Assembly: GCF_000161935.1 (NCBI RefSeq)
Contig: NZ_GG698807.1
Location: 21,966-85,965, forward strand
Length of the DNA stretch: 64,000 nt
Origin: Limosilactobacillus coleohominis 101-4-CHN
Lineage (GTDB): Bacteria; Bacillota; Bacilli; Lactobacillales; Lactobacillaceae
Reading direction: 5' to 3'
This document shows, in pieces, positions 17,588 through 26,344 of the stretch; the first letter of the stretch is position 1; each line of letters begins with the position of its first letter. Position numbers and translations under genes: made by a program. A model generated the notes under the pieces. The model was not told the origin of the DNA and searched no databases. It saw nothing but the letters and a program-made list of their open reading frames with translations.

Positions 17588-17889
17588 TTAAGTTATGTTA
17601 CCTGAGTATGTAAGTGATAGCGGATGTGCAAGGTAAAAAACTTTTTGTTCTTATAAAGATATATATCTTTAAATCCTAGAAGTGTTCATAACGACTAATC
17701 ATCATATCAATTTGAGGTAAAAATATGGGAATTGTCATTTCTTGGTAGAAGAATATTACGTTCGTATAATTGAACTAACCTAATCTAGGATTTTAAAGAT
17801 AAAAAAACATCATCAAGTAGTAACAGTTATATATTTCATAACTTTTAATGGCGGGGAAAGTATTATAAACGCTGACTCCTTGCATCAAT

Positions 17890-18190
17890 TTATTCACTAT
17901 GTAACTGATGGATTTATTAGTTATGTAGTAATCAACGAAATGGTGATCGGCAAACTTTAACTATCTTAAGACATAATCGATAATCAACGACTGCTGCTTC
18001 ATAGTGATCAAAGCTTTCAAAGATGCGCGTATAATAATCCATTACAACATGCTATGACCAAGACATGCTATGACCAAGACAGATCTACCAGTTATGAAGC
18101 ACTTGTCCAGTCCATTGATAAATGCCTTAATTTATGTAATTATCATCGTTATTAAGCAAAATTAAACAGCCTTCATTCAGCTTAATTAAA
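17890..18190 (+). mobile_element. Remnant of an IS3-family transposase (OrfB C-terminal part)
   Basis: Broken reading frames give LLHSDQSFQ, corresponding to the LLHSDQG block that contains a catalytic Asp of IS3/IS150-type integrases. Further on they give SYEALVQSIDKCLNLCNYHRY with AKLNSL, matching the YNxxRxxxKLxGLSP region near the C-terminus. Stops and frame changes are frequent; the sequence expected between the two blocks (SMSRKGNCYDNA) is missing. No terminal inverted repeats were recognised. Dead fragment. Confidence 0.6.
18047..18078 (+). repeat. 16-base tandem duplication inside the transposase remnant
   Basis: ACATGCTATGACCAAG occurs twice in direct succession (18047-18062 and 18063-18078), a shift of one base relative to the triplet frame. 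It is one of the lesions that broke the transposase. Confidence 0.9.
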
Positions 18191-18278
18191 TTATATATTT
18201 ACTTGTCTATTTATTAACGGAAGCGGGTTCATAAATGCTACTGCTAAGTTAAAATACGAACACATAGTACGTAACGTA

Positions 18279-18319
18279 AATAGGTTCCAGTGCTCGATAA
18301 ACGAACTCTGGAACCTATT
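18279..18319 (-). repeat. Conserved cruciform repeat, copy 1 (downstream of gadC2)
   Basis: Outer arms AATAGGTTCCAG and CTGGAACCTATT are exact reverse complements. The interior (TGCTCGATAAACGAACT) contains a weaker inner dyad. Read on the minus strand, in the direction of gadC2 transcription, it aligns with the element at 62947-62994 over its whole length, including the loop. It lies 71 bases past the end of gadC2. A second dyad, GAGAGC...GCTCTC (18328-18358), sits between them. Confidence 0.75.
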
Positions 18320-18389
18320 GTGCTTGTGAGAGCATGAGAAAGAAACTGTCACGCTCTCGATAATTTAAAGTAGGAGAAAAAGAGATAGA

Positions 18390-19840
18390 TTATTCAGAAT
18401 GAGTCTTTGATTGTTGATCCAATAATCCAGTGTGATGTTTCCGTGTTGCATAATAAATTGCAAACGGAATGATAACGACAATAATAAAGCAAGAAATTAA
18501 AATTGTCATGTAAGTACCTGCGGAAGAGGCAGGAAGTGAAGTAGTTGGGAAGAAAGAAATAATAAACGCAAAGAGGGTTACTAAGAATCCGCAAACAGCG
18601 ATGATCGTCTTACCAACTGTACCACCAGGAACATTGTAAGTTCGTGGTAAATCACGTTTCTTAAATACTAAAACTAAATAACCAATAAAGAATAAGAAGT
18701 AACCAACTAGGTAGATAACGACAGTTAAGCCCATTGCTGCGAAGAATGAAACATTACCGCCTCCGCCGCCAAGGGTAAGAACAGCGTCCCAGATAGAAAC
18801 AATAAGTCCTTGAACCATAATTAAACGGACAGGAATATTATGCTTATTAGTCTTTTGGAAGTATTTTGGAATAATGCCAACTTTAGCAGTATCATAAATT
18901 GCTCGAGATGGACCAGTAACCCATGAACTAATTTCAGCAATTACACCACAAGCAAGCATTAAACCTACAATTCGAGTAAGCCAGCCTAGCTTGCCACCGC
19001 TTAAATGAATAAATAATTAAATGCTTGTACAACACCAGCACTTAAAGAGAGTTCTTTTTGTGGAATTACAGAAGCAACTGTTAAACCACCAAGTGTATCA
19101 AGGCAAATTGCCAAGATGACCAGAATAAACATAACTAATGGATAATTTCGATTTGGGTTCTTTAATTCATTAATGTAGGAAGCAGATGCTTCACCGCCCA
19201 TGTATGCCAGAATAAATGATACAAAGACAACTAATGTCGTCACTTTAGTGAAGTCCGGAATGAATGCATGTGGAGTAAAACTAATTAGTAGTTTACCGCC
19301 AGAGCAAAGATACCAAATTGCGAGAATGAATAAAATTGCTGATGGAATTAAAATCCCAATCATGAAGCCAAATTTGGCAATTTTTTGGGTATATTTAGTA
19401 CCGCCTAATTGAGAAAATGTTACTAACCAGAAGACAATTAGAACGCCCAAAAATTTAACCCATGGGTTACTTGCTAGTGCAGGCCAACTAACAACGAACG
19501 ATAAGGCCCCAAGAATGAAATAAATCATTGTACAGAAGTTAACGGTGATTTGGAACCATTGGAAGAAAATAGCAGCGAATCCAAACCGTTGACCGAGAGT
19601 ATGACTAACCCAGCTGAATTCACCTCCTCCATTATCATTCCATCCTTTTACAGTAGCCATTTCAGCAGCATAAAGGGCAACCGGAATGAACCAAAAAATA
19701 CCTCCAAGAATGAGGAAGAATACCAGGTGCAACTTTGAAGTAGCAAAAGTTGGGTATTCATAGACGGTTAGAACCATCGCTGCAGTGATGGAAAAGAAGC
19801 CCCACATTGTCAGGGTTCTTTTATTTTGCAAAGCACTCAT
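18390..19840 (-). pseudogene. gadC2, glutamate:GABA antiporter paralogue broken by a frameshift
   Basis: Two frames together make a full GadC-type permease. The first (19840-19001) holds the N-terminal segments up to AFNYLFI. The sequence then continues in another frame as HLSGGKLGWLTRIVGLMLAC and on to 18390. The shift lies around 19003-19013 in an AT-rich stretch. About 480 residues in total, with a good ribosome site (AAAGGAG) before the start. It is transcribed divergently from gadB2, which is itself interrupted, so the second gad locus looks inactive. It lacks the strong codon bias of the intact gadC. Confidence 0.9.
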
Positions 19841-20083
19841 AACATTTCTCCTTTCAGTTATTTAATCATTGACTTTCAATGATTCATTCTCATCATAAGG
19901 CGGTAGAAGAAGTTTTACAAAAATAATGTAAATTTTAAATTTAGTATCATTAATTAACAAAAATAATTAATGGATATTGTTGAAGAACGAGATACTTATT
20001 ATTTGCCTTTTTAAATTTATGCTTGTTACACTCAGGATGAATCATGATTTAAATTCAAGGTATACCTGAATGCGATATGTTTG
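19841..20083. promoter_or_regulatory. Divergent control region between gadC2 and gadB2
   Basis: Holds two dyads. CATTAATTA and TAATTAATG (19948-19972) are perfect 9-base arms around 7 bases. AGGTATACCT (20058-20067) is a perfect 10-base palindrome set in a longer imperfect one (ATTCA...GAAT). These are plausible regulator sites for both genes. Promoter boxes were not clear enough to assign. Confidence 0.4.
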
Positions 20084-20129
20084 AAAGGAGGTTGAGGAAT
20101 TAGCCAGCTACCAATTCCGATACAGATCA
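20084..20129 (+). promoter_or_regulatory. gadB2 leader: Shine-Dalgarno separated from the start by a hairpin
   Basis: AAAGGAGG (20084-20091) lies 38 bases before the ATG. GGAATT (20096-20101) and AATTCC (20113-20118) form a 6-bp stem in a 23-base block that matches the gadB leader at 20 of the first 25 positions. With the hairpin excluded the spacing is 15 bases, nearly the same as in gadB. Confidence 0.7.
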
Positions 20130-21500
20130 ATGACAGAAAAAGATCAAGCGTTAGAACAAAACTGGTTGGGGAGTACTGAATCAGGAGAAGACTTACCGGA
20201 CCAAGATATTCCTGAACAAGCGATGAATCCGACGGTGGCTAAACAATTGATTCAACACTTTCGTTTAAATGAAGCTAAGGCCGATCAAAACTTAACAACG
20301 TTCTGTACCACCCAAATGGAGCCGGAAGCCGATGAATTGATGAAGGAAGCAATGAATACTAACGCGATTGATAAGACAGAATATCCTAAGACCGCGGCAA
20401 TGTGTGATCGTTGTGTGGCAATGATTGGTCATATGTGGGGAATCCCGGAAGATGAAAAGTTCCCTAAGGATTATATTGGGACTTCAACTGTGGGCTCATC
20501 AGAAGGATGTATGCTTGGCGGCTTAGGAATGCTGTTTACGTGGAAACACCGTGCTAAGGCTGCTGGAATAAATATTAACGATCTAGACCATCATCGGCCA
20601 AACTTGATTATTGGGTCCGGATACCAAGTGGTTTGGCAAAAGTTCTGCACTTATTGGAACGTAGAAATGCGACAAGTACCCTTGAAGAAAGGGTCTGATG
20701 AACTGAACCTGAATATTGATGAAGCGATGAAACTGGTTGACGAAAATACGATTGGAATTGTGGCAATTTTTGGGATTACCTATACCGGAGCAATTGATGA
20801 CGTTCAAGCACTCGACCAGCGCGTTTCAGAATATAATCAGTCTCACCCTGACTTACCATTACGAATCCACGTCGACTCAGCATATAATGGATTCTTTGCT
20901 CCATGGGTCTCAGGCTTTAAGCCATGGGATTTTCGCCTGAAGAACGTTGCTTCAATTAACGTTTCTGGTCACAAGTACGGCATGGTTTATCCTGGCATTG
21001 GCTGGATTGTCTGGCGCAAAAACAATTATGATTACTTACCAAAGGAATTACGCTTCTCCGTTCAATACTTAGGCTAGACAGTTGATTCGATTGCAATTAA
21101 TTTCTCCTGTTCTGGAGCTAATATTGTGGGCCAATACTATAACTTAATTCGCTTTGGTAAGGCTGGATACCGAGCATGTATGGAAAATGTCCGGAAAGTT
21201 TCAGAAAAGTTAAGTAAAGCAATTAGCGACACAGGCTACTTTAATGTCATTACAGATGGTTCCGAATTGCCAATTATTACTTGGGAGTTTAAGAAAGATA
21301 CCAACGTAAAATGGACATTATATGATGTTCAAGATGCATTGAAGATGTTTGGCTGGCAAGTTCCTGCCTACCCGCTACCGAAGAATCGTGATGATGAAAT
21401 TATTCAACGGATCGTTGTCCGGCCGGCGATGGACATGACAATTGCCAATGACTTTATTGATGACTTAGGGCATGCACTTGACTATTTAAATCATAAATAG
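20130..21500 (+). pseudogene. gadB2, glutamate decarboxylase paralogue with an in-frame amber codon
   Basis: One continuous frame of 457 codons, closely similar to GadB at 14424-15800 throughout, with TAG at 21075-21077 (codon 316). The cofactor lysine is conserved at residue 282 in SGHKYG, but the stop removes the last 141 residues, which include part of the large domain and the C-terminus. Where GadB reads LGGSVDS, this reads LG-stop-TVDS. Two histidines shortly after (SHSGAH in GadB) are Cys and Asn here. Codon use is more ordinary than in gadB. Translation could make a 315-residue product, unlikely to be active. Confidence 0.92.
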
Positions 21501-21552
21501 TGGACAGTTTAAGATAAACTTGACGTTATGGCTTTTAATTTTTCTTACACAA

Positions 21553-21561
21553 TGGTAAAAT
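21553..21561 (+). promoter_or_regulatory. Extended -10 promoter for gltX
   Basis: TGGTAAAAT (TAAAAT at 21556-21561) lies about 84 bases before gltX and upstream of a hairpin with a T run, so the gltX leader would contain that hairpin. Confidence 0.5.
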
Positions 21562-21574
21562 AGTCATAAGTCTT

Positions 21575-21608
21575 AGGGATGGGGATTCGCTAGGAGACCC
21601 ATCTTTTT
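21575..21608 (+). terminator. Terminator or attenuator in the gltX leader
   Basis: GATGGG (21578-21583) and CCCATC (21598-21603), extended by weaker pairs, are followed by five T residues. It may end the gadB2 transcript, or act as an attenuator if transcription starts at the promoter at 21553-21561. Confidence 0.6.
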
Positions 21609-21644
21609 AGTAAGATTAATTTCTGATGGAGAGAGGATATTACT

Positions 21645-23153
21645 ATGGATAAAAAGGTTAGAGTACGTTATGCTCCAAGTCCAACGGGCTTCTTGCATAT
21701 CGGTAATGCACAATCTGCACTTTTTAACTATCTGTTTGCTCGTCACTTTAATGGAACAATGGTTCTTCGGATCGAAGATACTGATATTGCACGGAATGTG
21801 CCACACGGTGAAGAGTCGCAGATGGAGAACTTGCACTGGTTGGGTGTTGACTGGGATGAAGGTCCAGATAAGCCAAATCCTAAGTATGCCCCATACCATC
21901 AAACTGAACGTAACAAGGAAGGTATTTACCACAAGTACGTTCAAAAGTTAATTGACGAAGGCAAGGCCTACTATGACTACACCACTGAAGAAGAACTTCA
22001 AAAGATGCGTGAAGAACAAAAGGCCAAGGGTGAAACTCCTCGTTACGGTGGTCACTGGTACAACGCTAGCCAAGAAGAAATTGACGCTGCCAAGGCCAAG
22101 GGAATTAAGCCTTCTGTTCGTCTGCACTTACCAAAGGATCACACTCTAGAATGGGATGACTGGGCATTAGGTCACATTTCATTCAACTCTGACAACCTTG
22201 GTGGTGACTTTGTTATCGAAAAGAACAACGGAATGCCTACTTATAACTTTGCTGTTGTTATTGATGACTACTTGATGGACATTACCGACTGTCTCCGTGG
22301 TGCTGACCATATTGCCAACACACCAAAGCAAATTGCGGTTTACGAAGCCCTCGGTGTTGACCACCCACACTTCTGTCACATTTCACTGATCTTCAACCCA
22401 GCAACTGGTAAGAAGTTGAGTAAGCGTGATAAGAATACTCTGCAATTCATTAGCCAATACCACCGTCATGGTTACCTCAAGGAAGCTATCTTTAACTTTA
22501 TTGCCTTCCTTGGTTGGTCACCAGTTGGTGAAAAGGAAATTTATTCTAAGGAAGAATTAATTAAGGCTTACGATCCTAACCGGATGTCTAACTCACCAGC
22601 TTACTTCGATCAACACAAGCTTGATTGGATGAACGCTGAATACATCAAGAAGATGTCAGTAGATGAATTAGCTGACCGGATTATGACCTTAGTTCATGAA
22701 AATGATTCTGAAGAAGCTAATAAACTGAATGATTTGAAGATGAGTGATGATGATCTTCGGGCATTGCTCAAGAAGGTTATTCACATTCACCAACGTGATG
22801 TTTACAAGTTAATCGAAATCATGGATTACGCTTGGTTCTATGCAACGATCTTAGACCAAGATCTTTCATACGATGATTTTGCAAACTTCGATAAGGATGA
22901 AACGCTTGCTGTATTGAACGGCATTAAGGATGCAGTAAAGGACTTGTCTGATGATACGACACCAGATGCTTACAATGACCTGATTAAGAAGGTTGGTAAG
23001 GATGTCAATGTTAAGGGACAAAAGCTTTACTTCCCATTGAACATTGCCTTCACTGGTAAGAGTTCTGCTCCACAAATCAACGAAATCATGGCAGTTTACC
23101 CAGTAGCTACTACTGTTAAGCTCCTTGATAAGGCAATTGCTTCATTGAACTAA
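21645..23153 (+). CDS. gltX: Glutamyl-tRNA synthetase
   Basis: Class I aminoacyl-tRNA synthetase of 502 residues. The HIGH-type signature is visible in [13 protein letters not shown] near the N-terminus and the KMSKS-type loop as KLSKRDKN around residue 256. The C-terminal helical anticodon-binding region is present. Ribosome site GAGAGGA precedes the ATG by 8 bases. In this lineage the enzyme probably also charges tRNA-Gln for later amidation (family knowledge, not visible here). Strong codon bias indicates high expression. Its position beside gadB2 and near tRNA-Glu makes a glutamate-themed cluster. Confidence 0.97.
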   Translation: MDKKVRVRYAPSPTGFLHIGNAQSALFNYLFARHFNGTMVLRIEDTDIARNVPHGEESQMENLHWLGVDWDEGPDKPNPKYAPYHQTERNKEGIYHKYVQKLIDEGKAYYDYTTEEELQKMREEQKAKGETPRYGGHWYNASQEEIDAAKAKGIKPSVRLHLPKDHTLEWDDWALGHISFNSDNLGGDFVIEKNNGMPTYNFAVVIDDYLMDITDCLRGADHIANTPKQIAVYEALGVDHPHFCHISLIFNPATGKKLSKRDKNTLQFISQYHRHGYLKEAIFNFIAFLGWSPVGEKEIYSKEELIKAYDPNRMSNSPAYFDQHKLDWMNAEYIKKMSVDELADRIMTLVHENDSEEANKLNDLKMSDDDLRALLKKVIHIHQRDVYKLIEIMDYAWFYATILDQDLSYDDFANFDKDETLAVLNGIKDAVKDLSDDTTPDAYNDLIKKVGKDVNVKGQKLYFPLNIAFTGKSSAPQINEIMAVYPVATTVKLLDKAIASLN

Positions 23154-23170
23154 TTGCTTAAGGTAGTGAA

Positions 23171-23206
23171 ATAGGCGATCTCAATTTTGAGATCGCCTAT
23201 TTTTTT
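23171..23206 (+). terminator. Terminator of gltX
   Basis: ATAGGCGATCTCAA and TTGAGATCGCCTAT are exact complements around a two-base loop, followed by T residues. Confidence 0.95.
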
Positions 23207-23251
23207 GGCATTGCTGCCAGGAGTATAATCTTAGTTTTTTATTCGTTAAAA

Positions 23252-23289
23252 TGTTACATAATTTCAATAGCTATTGAAATTATGTAACA
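23252..23289. promoter_or_regulatory. Perfect 38-bp palindrome, probable DeoR operator
   Basis: TGTTACATAATTTCAATAG is followed immediately by its exact reverse complement. The right half contains the predicted -35 (TTGAAA, 23274-23279) of the deoC promoter; the -10 is TATAAT at 23296-23301 after 16 bases. Bacillus DeoR, the SorC-type homologue of the gene at 24056, represses by binding a palindrome at its deo promoter, so the site most likely belongs to this regulator. Confidence 0.8.
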
Positions 23290-23301
23290 AAAGGATATAA
23301 T
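23274..23301 (+). promoter_or_regulatory. deoC promoter
   Basis: TTGAAA, 16-base spacer, TATAAT, overlapping the palindromic operator. A repressor bound to the palindrome would cover the -35 box. Confidence 0.7.
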
Positions 23302-23334
23302 GAAAATGATCAATAATAAAGGAGGAAGCTAGTC

Positions 23335-23988
23335 ATGGAATTAAATCGGTACATTGATCATACTTTATTAGCACCTGATGCAACTGAGGAGCAAATTGAT
23401 ACAGTTATCCAACAGGCGATTGATAATCATTTTCATACGGTGATGGTCAATCCATATTGGGTAACTAAAGTTCATCAAGCATTGCAAGGGACAGATGTTG
23501 TAACGGCTTGCGTAATTGGCTTTCCACTTGGGGCCAATACCACGAAGATTAAAGTGGCAGAGGCACAGGACGCAATTGAAAATGGTGTTGACGAAATTGA
23601 CATGGTTATGAATATTGGTGAACTAAAGTCAGGACATGATGATAAAGTTGCTGCAGATATTCAAGCCGTTGTGAATGCTGGTCATCAAGCAAATAAAATT
23701 GTAAAAGTGATTTTAGAGACCTGTTTATTAACGGATGACGAAATTACACGTGCTTCACAAATGGCTGCTGATGCTGGGGCTGATTTCGTTAAGACTTCCA
23801 CCGGCTTTTCTACTGAAGGAGCAACGGTTCATGCAGTGGAAATTATGGCAGCTGCTGTTAAGGGAACTCGCACTGCGGTTAAAGCCTCAGGTGGCATTCA
23901 CAGCACGGCGGAAGCAGAGGCGATGATTAAAGCTGGTGCAACACGATTAGGTGTAAGTCATAGTATGGAAGTAATCGGGAAAAAATAA
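23335..23988 (+). CDS. deoC: Deoxyribose-phosphate aldolase
   Basis: Class I aldolase of 217 residues that splits 2-deoxyribose 5-phosphate into glyceraldehyde 3-phosphate and acetaldehyde, in deoxynucleoside catabolism. The Schiff-base lysine is Lys153 in FVKTSTGFS, the first catalytic lysine region is [10 protein letters not shown], and AVKASGGI follows. A strong ribosome site (AAAGGAGG) precedes the ATG. Its regulator gene follows 67 bases later on the same strand. Confidence 0.97.
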   Translation: MELNRYIDHTLLAPDATEEQIDTVIQQAIDNHFHTVMVNPYWVTKVHQALQGTDVVTACVIGFPLGANTTKIKVAEAQDAIENGVDEIDMVMNIGELKSGHDDKVAADIQAVVNAGHQANKIVKVILETCLLTDDEITRASQMAADAGADFVKTSTGFSTEGATVHAVEIMAAAVKGTRTAVKASGGIHSTAEAEAMIKAGATRLGVSHSMEVIGKK

Positions 23989-24055
23989 CTTATTCACAAC
24001 ACCAGCCAATTTAAGGTATGATAAAACATAGTGATAAGAGGCGGGGTGGAATAAG

Positions 24056-25003
24056 ATGGTATCGCAAAAGCAAATTCGACAAGCAGTAGAAGTTAGCAAA
24101 TTGTACTACTTAAAAGGCATGACCCAAGCGGAAATTGCTCGTGAATTGAAACTTTCACGGCCAACGGTGTCTCGGGCCATCCAATTTGCCCGTGACCAAC
24201 GAATTGTTCAAATTAAGATTGATGATCCGTTACATTATGTTCATAGTTTAGGCCAACAGTTAAAGCAAAAGTATCATTTGTCTCAAGCGATTATTGCTGA
24301 ACCTATTGATGATGAGCCACAATCGATTTTAACGGCACTTGGGGAAGCAACTGCCCAACTTCTACCGACACTTGTCCAAGATAATGATATTATCGGGGTT
24401 AGTTGGGGTCAGACTTTGAATGCGGTGGCGAAATATTTACAGCCAAGTGATCGTAAACACATTCAAGTTGTTTACCTCAAGGGGACGGTCGCTAACTCTA
24501 CTCATAATAATTTTGTGGTCAACGTTACTAAAGCCTTCAATAAGAATTTTCATACACAAGCACAAATTTTACCGTTACCGGTCATCTTTGATAATGCTAA
24601 GATTAAATCAATGGTGGTGCAGGACCACTTTATTGATCAAATCCTAACGACGGCTAGGCACGTTAATGTGGCCGTGTTTACCGTTGGTACGACTGAAGAT
24701 AACGCAACATTATTTAGTTTAGGCTATTTGAATACATCTGAAATAAAAAAGTTACAAAGAACGGCGGTTGGTGATATCGTTTCACAATTTGTTGATGAAC
24801 AGGGACAGATTGTTGATCCGGAATTAGCCAAACGAACGATGGCCATTCCGCTTGACGTTTTAAAAGCAACCCGTCAATCCATCCTGGTTGCTGGTGGAAT
24901 GAACAAGTTACCGGTGATCCAAGCAGCCTTAAATGGCAGATACGCTAATGTTCTAGTAACAGATTTACACAATGCTCAAGCATTATTAGATGAAAATGAA
25001 TAG
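24056..25003 (+). CDS. deoR: DeoR, SorC-family transcriptional regulator
   Basis: 315 residues: N-terminal helix-turn-helix in MTQAEIARELKLSRPTVSRA (about residues 22-41) followed by a SorC/DeoR-type sugar-binding domain with GVSWGQTLNAVAKYL and VAVFTVGTTE. This is the architecture of Bacillus subtilis DeoR, which is released from DNA by deoxyribose 5-phosphate. Placement behind deoC and a perfect palindrome at the deoC promoter supports autoregulated control of this small operon. The ribosome site is weak (GGGGTGG). Confidence 0.88.
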   Translation: MVSQKQIRQAVEVSKLYYLKGMTQAEIARELKLSRPTVSRAIQFARDQRIVQIKIDDPLHYVHSLGQQLKQKYHLSQAIIAEPIDDEPQSILTALGEATAQLLPTLVQDNDIIGVSWGQTLNAVAKYLQPSDRKHIQVVYLKGTVANSTHNNFVVNVTKAFNKNFHTQAQILPLPVIFDNAKIKSMVVQDHFIDQILTTARHVNVAVFTVGTTEDNATLFSLGYLNTSEIKKLQRTAVGDIVSQFVDEQGQIVDPELAKRTMAIPLDVLKATRQSILVAGGMNKLPVIQAALNGRYANVLVTDLHNAQALLDENE

Positions 25004-25042
25004 GAAAATGGCGATCATCTGCTCTGATGATCGCCATTTTTC
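25004..25042. terminator. Bidirectional terminator between deoR and trpS
   Basis: GAAAATGGCGATCATC and GATGATCGCCATTTTTC form a long perfect stem with A and T runs on both sides, between convergent genes. Confidence 0.95.
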
Positions 25043-25059
25043 ATTCACGATTAGGTTAA

Positions 25060-26075
25060 TTATTCAAAGTAGTTCAAGCCCATGGCTTCCTTAACTTCAT
25101 GCAGGGTCTTGTTAGCTACTTGATTAGCTTTTTCAGAACCATGCTTCAGCATGTCGTAAACGGCCGGGATGTCCTTAGCAAATTCTAGACGCCGTTCACG
25201 AATTGGGGTTAATTCTTTATTCAAAACTTCAAACAGGTATTTCTTGATCTTTACGTCACCAAGGCCGCCTGCCCGGTAATGGTCCTTGAGTTCTTGCACC
25301 TTTTCCTTATCGTCGTCAAAGATGTCTAGGTAAGTGAAGACAATGTTACCTTCAACTTGGCCGGGATCTTCAACGTGGATATGGTTCGGGTCAGTATACA
25401 TTGACATTACTTTTTTACGTAACGTATCCTCATCATCGGATAGGTAAATACAGTTACCAAGCGACTTGCTCATCTTGGCATTACCATCAAGTCCAGGGAT
25501 TCGCCCTTGTCCTTTTGGTGGAAAGACCCCTTCAGGTTCTACAAGTACATCACCGTAAATGGAGTTAAATGTTCGAACGATTTCACGTGCTTGCTCCAGC
25601 ATTGGTTCTTGGTCATCGCCAACCGGAACGAGCTCGGCCTTAAATGCAGTGATATCACATGCTTGGCTAACCGGGTAAGTTAGGAATCCAGCGGGAATGG
25701 AACGATTGAAATTCTTTTGCTGAATTTCTGACTTAACAGTTGGGTTTCGTTCCAACCGGGAAACGGTAACTAAGTTCAGATAGTACATGTTGAGCTCAGA
25801 AAGCGCCGGGATTTGTGACTGAACGTAGATGGTTGATTTTTCTGGATCAAGTCCCACCGCCAAGTAATCTAGTGCAACTTGGATGAGACTATTACGGATT
25901 TTTCTGGATCCCGGGCGTTGTCGGTCAGAGCTTGTTGATCCGCAATCATGATATATGGATCATACTTGCCACTGTTTTGCATTTTGACCCGTTCGCGCAG
26001 TGAACCAACGTAGTGACCGATGTGAAGGTGACCAGTTGGTCGGTCACCAGTCAAAATTACCTTTTTTTCTGTCAT
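25060..26075 (-). pseudogene. trpS: Tryptophanyl-tRNA synthetase gene with a one-base frameshift
   Basis: Class I synthetase: [18 protein letters not shown] near the N-terminus and KMSKSLGN further on. Start at 26075 has an AAAGGA site; a longer frame to 26162 runs into the T-box and is excluded. After NARDPEK the frame shifts: a run of five A on the coding strand (25899-25903 of the top strand) would need to be six to read on as [20 protein letters not shown]. With one base added the gene would give 338 residues, the normal length. TrpS is normally essential, so either the read is wrong here, a second trpS exists elsewhere, or frame slippage on the A run gives some product. Confidence 0.9.
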
Positions 26076-26105
26076 AATGATCAATCCTTTCGAATAAAAC
26101 TGGGT

Positions 26106-26309
26106 AAAAGAAAATCGCCCCATTTTCCACTTGGAAAATAGGACGATTAACCGCGGTGCCACCTAAATTATGTACAGGAGCTGTACATCACTCATTCAAT
26201 ATTTAACTGCTTCTGGCGGCTCCACTTCGCACTTCCGTTGGCTTCTTTCAGCGGGTATCAGCCATCTCTGTTGTTTGGTCATGCTACTATTACCACGTCA
26301 TTGAATTAC
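26106..26309 (-). promoter_or_regulatory. T-box leader controlling trpS (tryptophan)
   Basis: On the minus strand AGGTGGCACCGCGG (26164-26151) is the T-box. It is followed by a terminator (26149-26106) with AATCGTCCTATTTTCC pairing to the downstream arm and a T run. The specifier loop reads CGAAG-TGG-A with the Trp codon at 26224-26222. The CAGAGAT element and stem I are upstream. Confidence 0.92.
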
Positions 26310-26313
26310 TTAA

Positions 26314-26341
26314 ATTGTAACTGATTTAAAAAATCTTGCAA
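26314..26341 (-). promoter_or_regulatory. Promoter of the trpS T-box transcript
   Basis: TTGCAA (26341-26336), 16 bases, TACAAT (26319-26314) on the minus strand, between the tyrS stop and the T-box. Confidence 0.55.
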
Positions 26342-26344
26342 CCC

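Larger units (their letters stand above)
17588..18278. other. Gene-free stretch of mobile-element debris
   Basis: No intact gene on either strand. The second half holds a decayed transposase (see 17890-18190) with a 16-base tandem duplication at 18047-18078. I recognise nothing in 17588-17890. Confidence 0.6.

Noticed and set aside
17588-18278. CRISPR array or integrase attachment site in the debris region
   Set aside because: The only direct repeat is one 16-base tandem copy without spacers, and no integrase gene or tRNA-end duplication is present.
25895-25910. Programmed ribosomal frameshift in trpS
   Set aside because: There is only a plain A5 run, with no slippery heptamer or downstream stem that I can see; mutation or read error is simpler.
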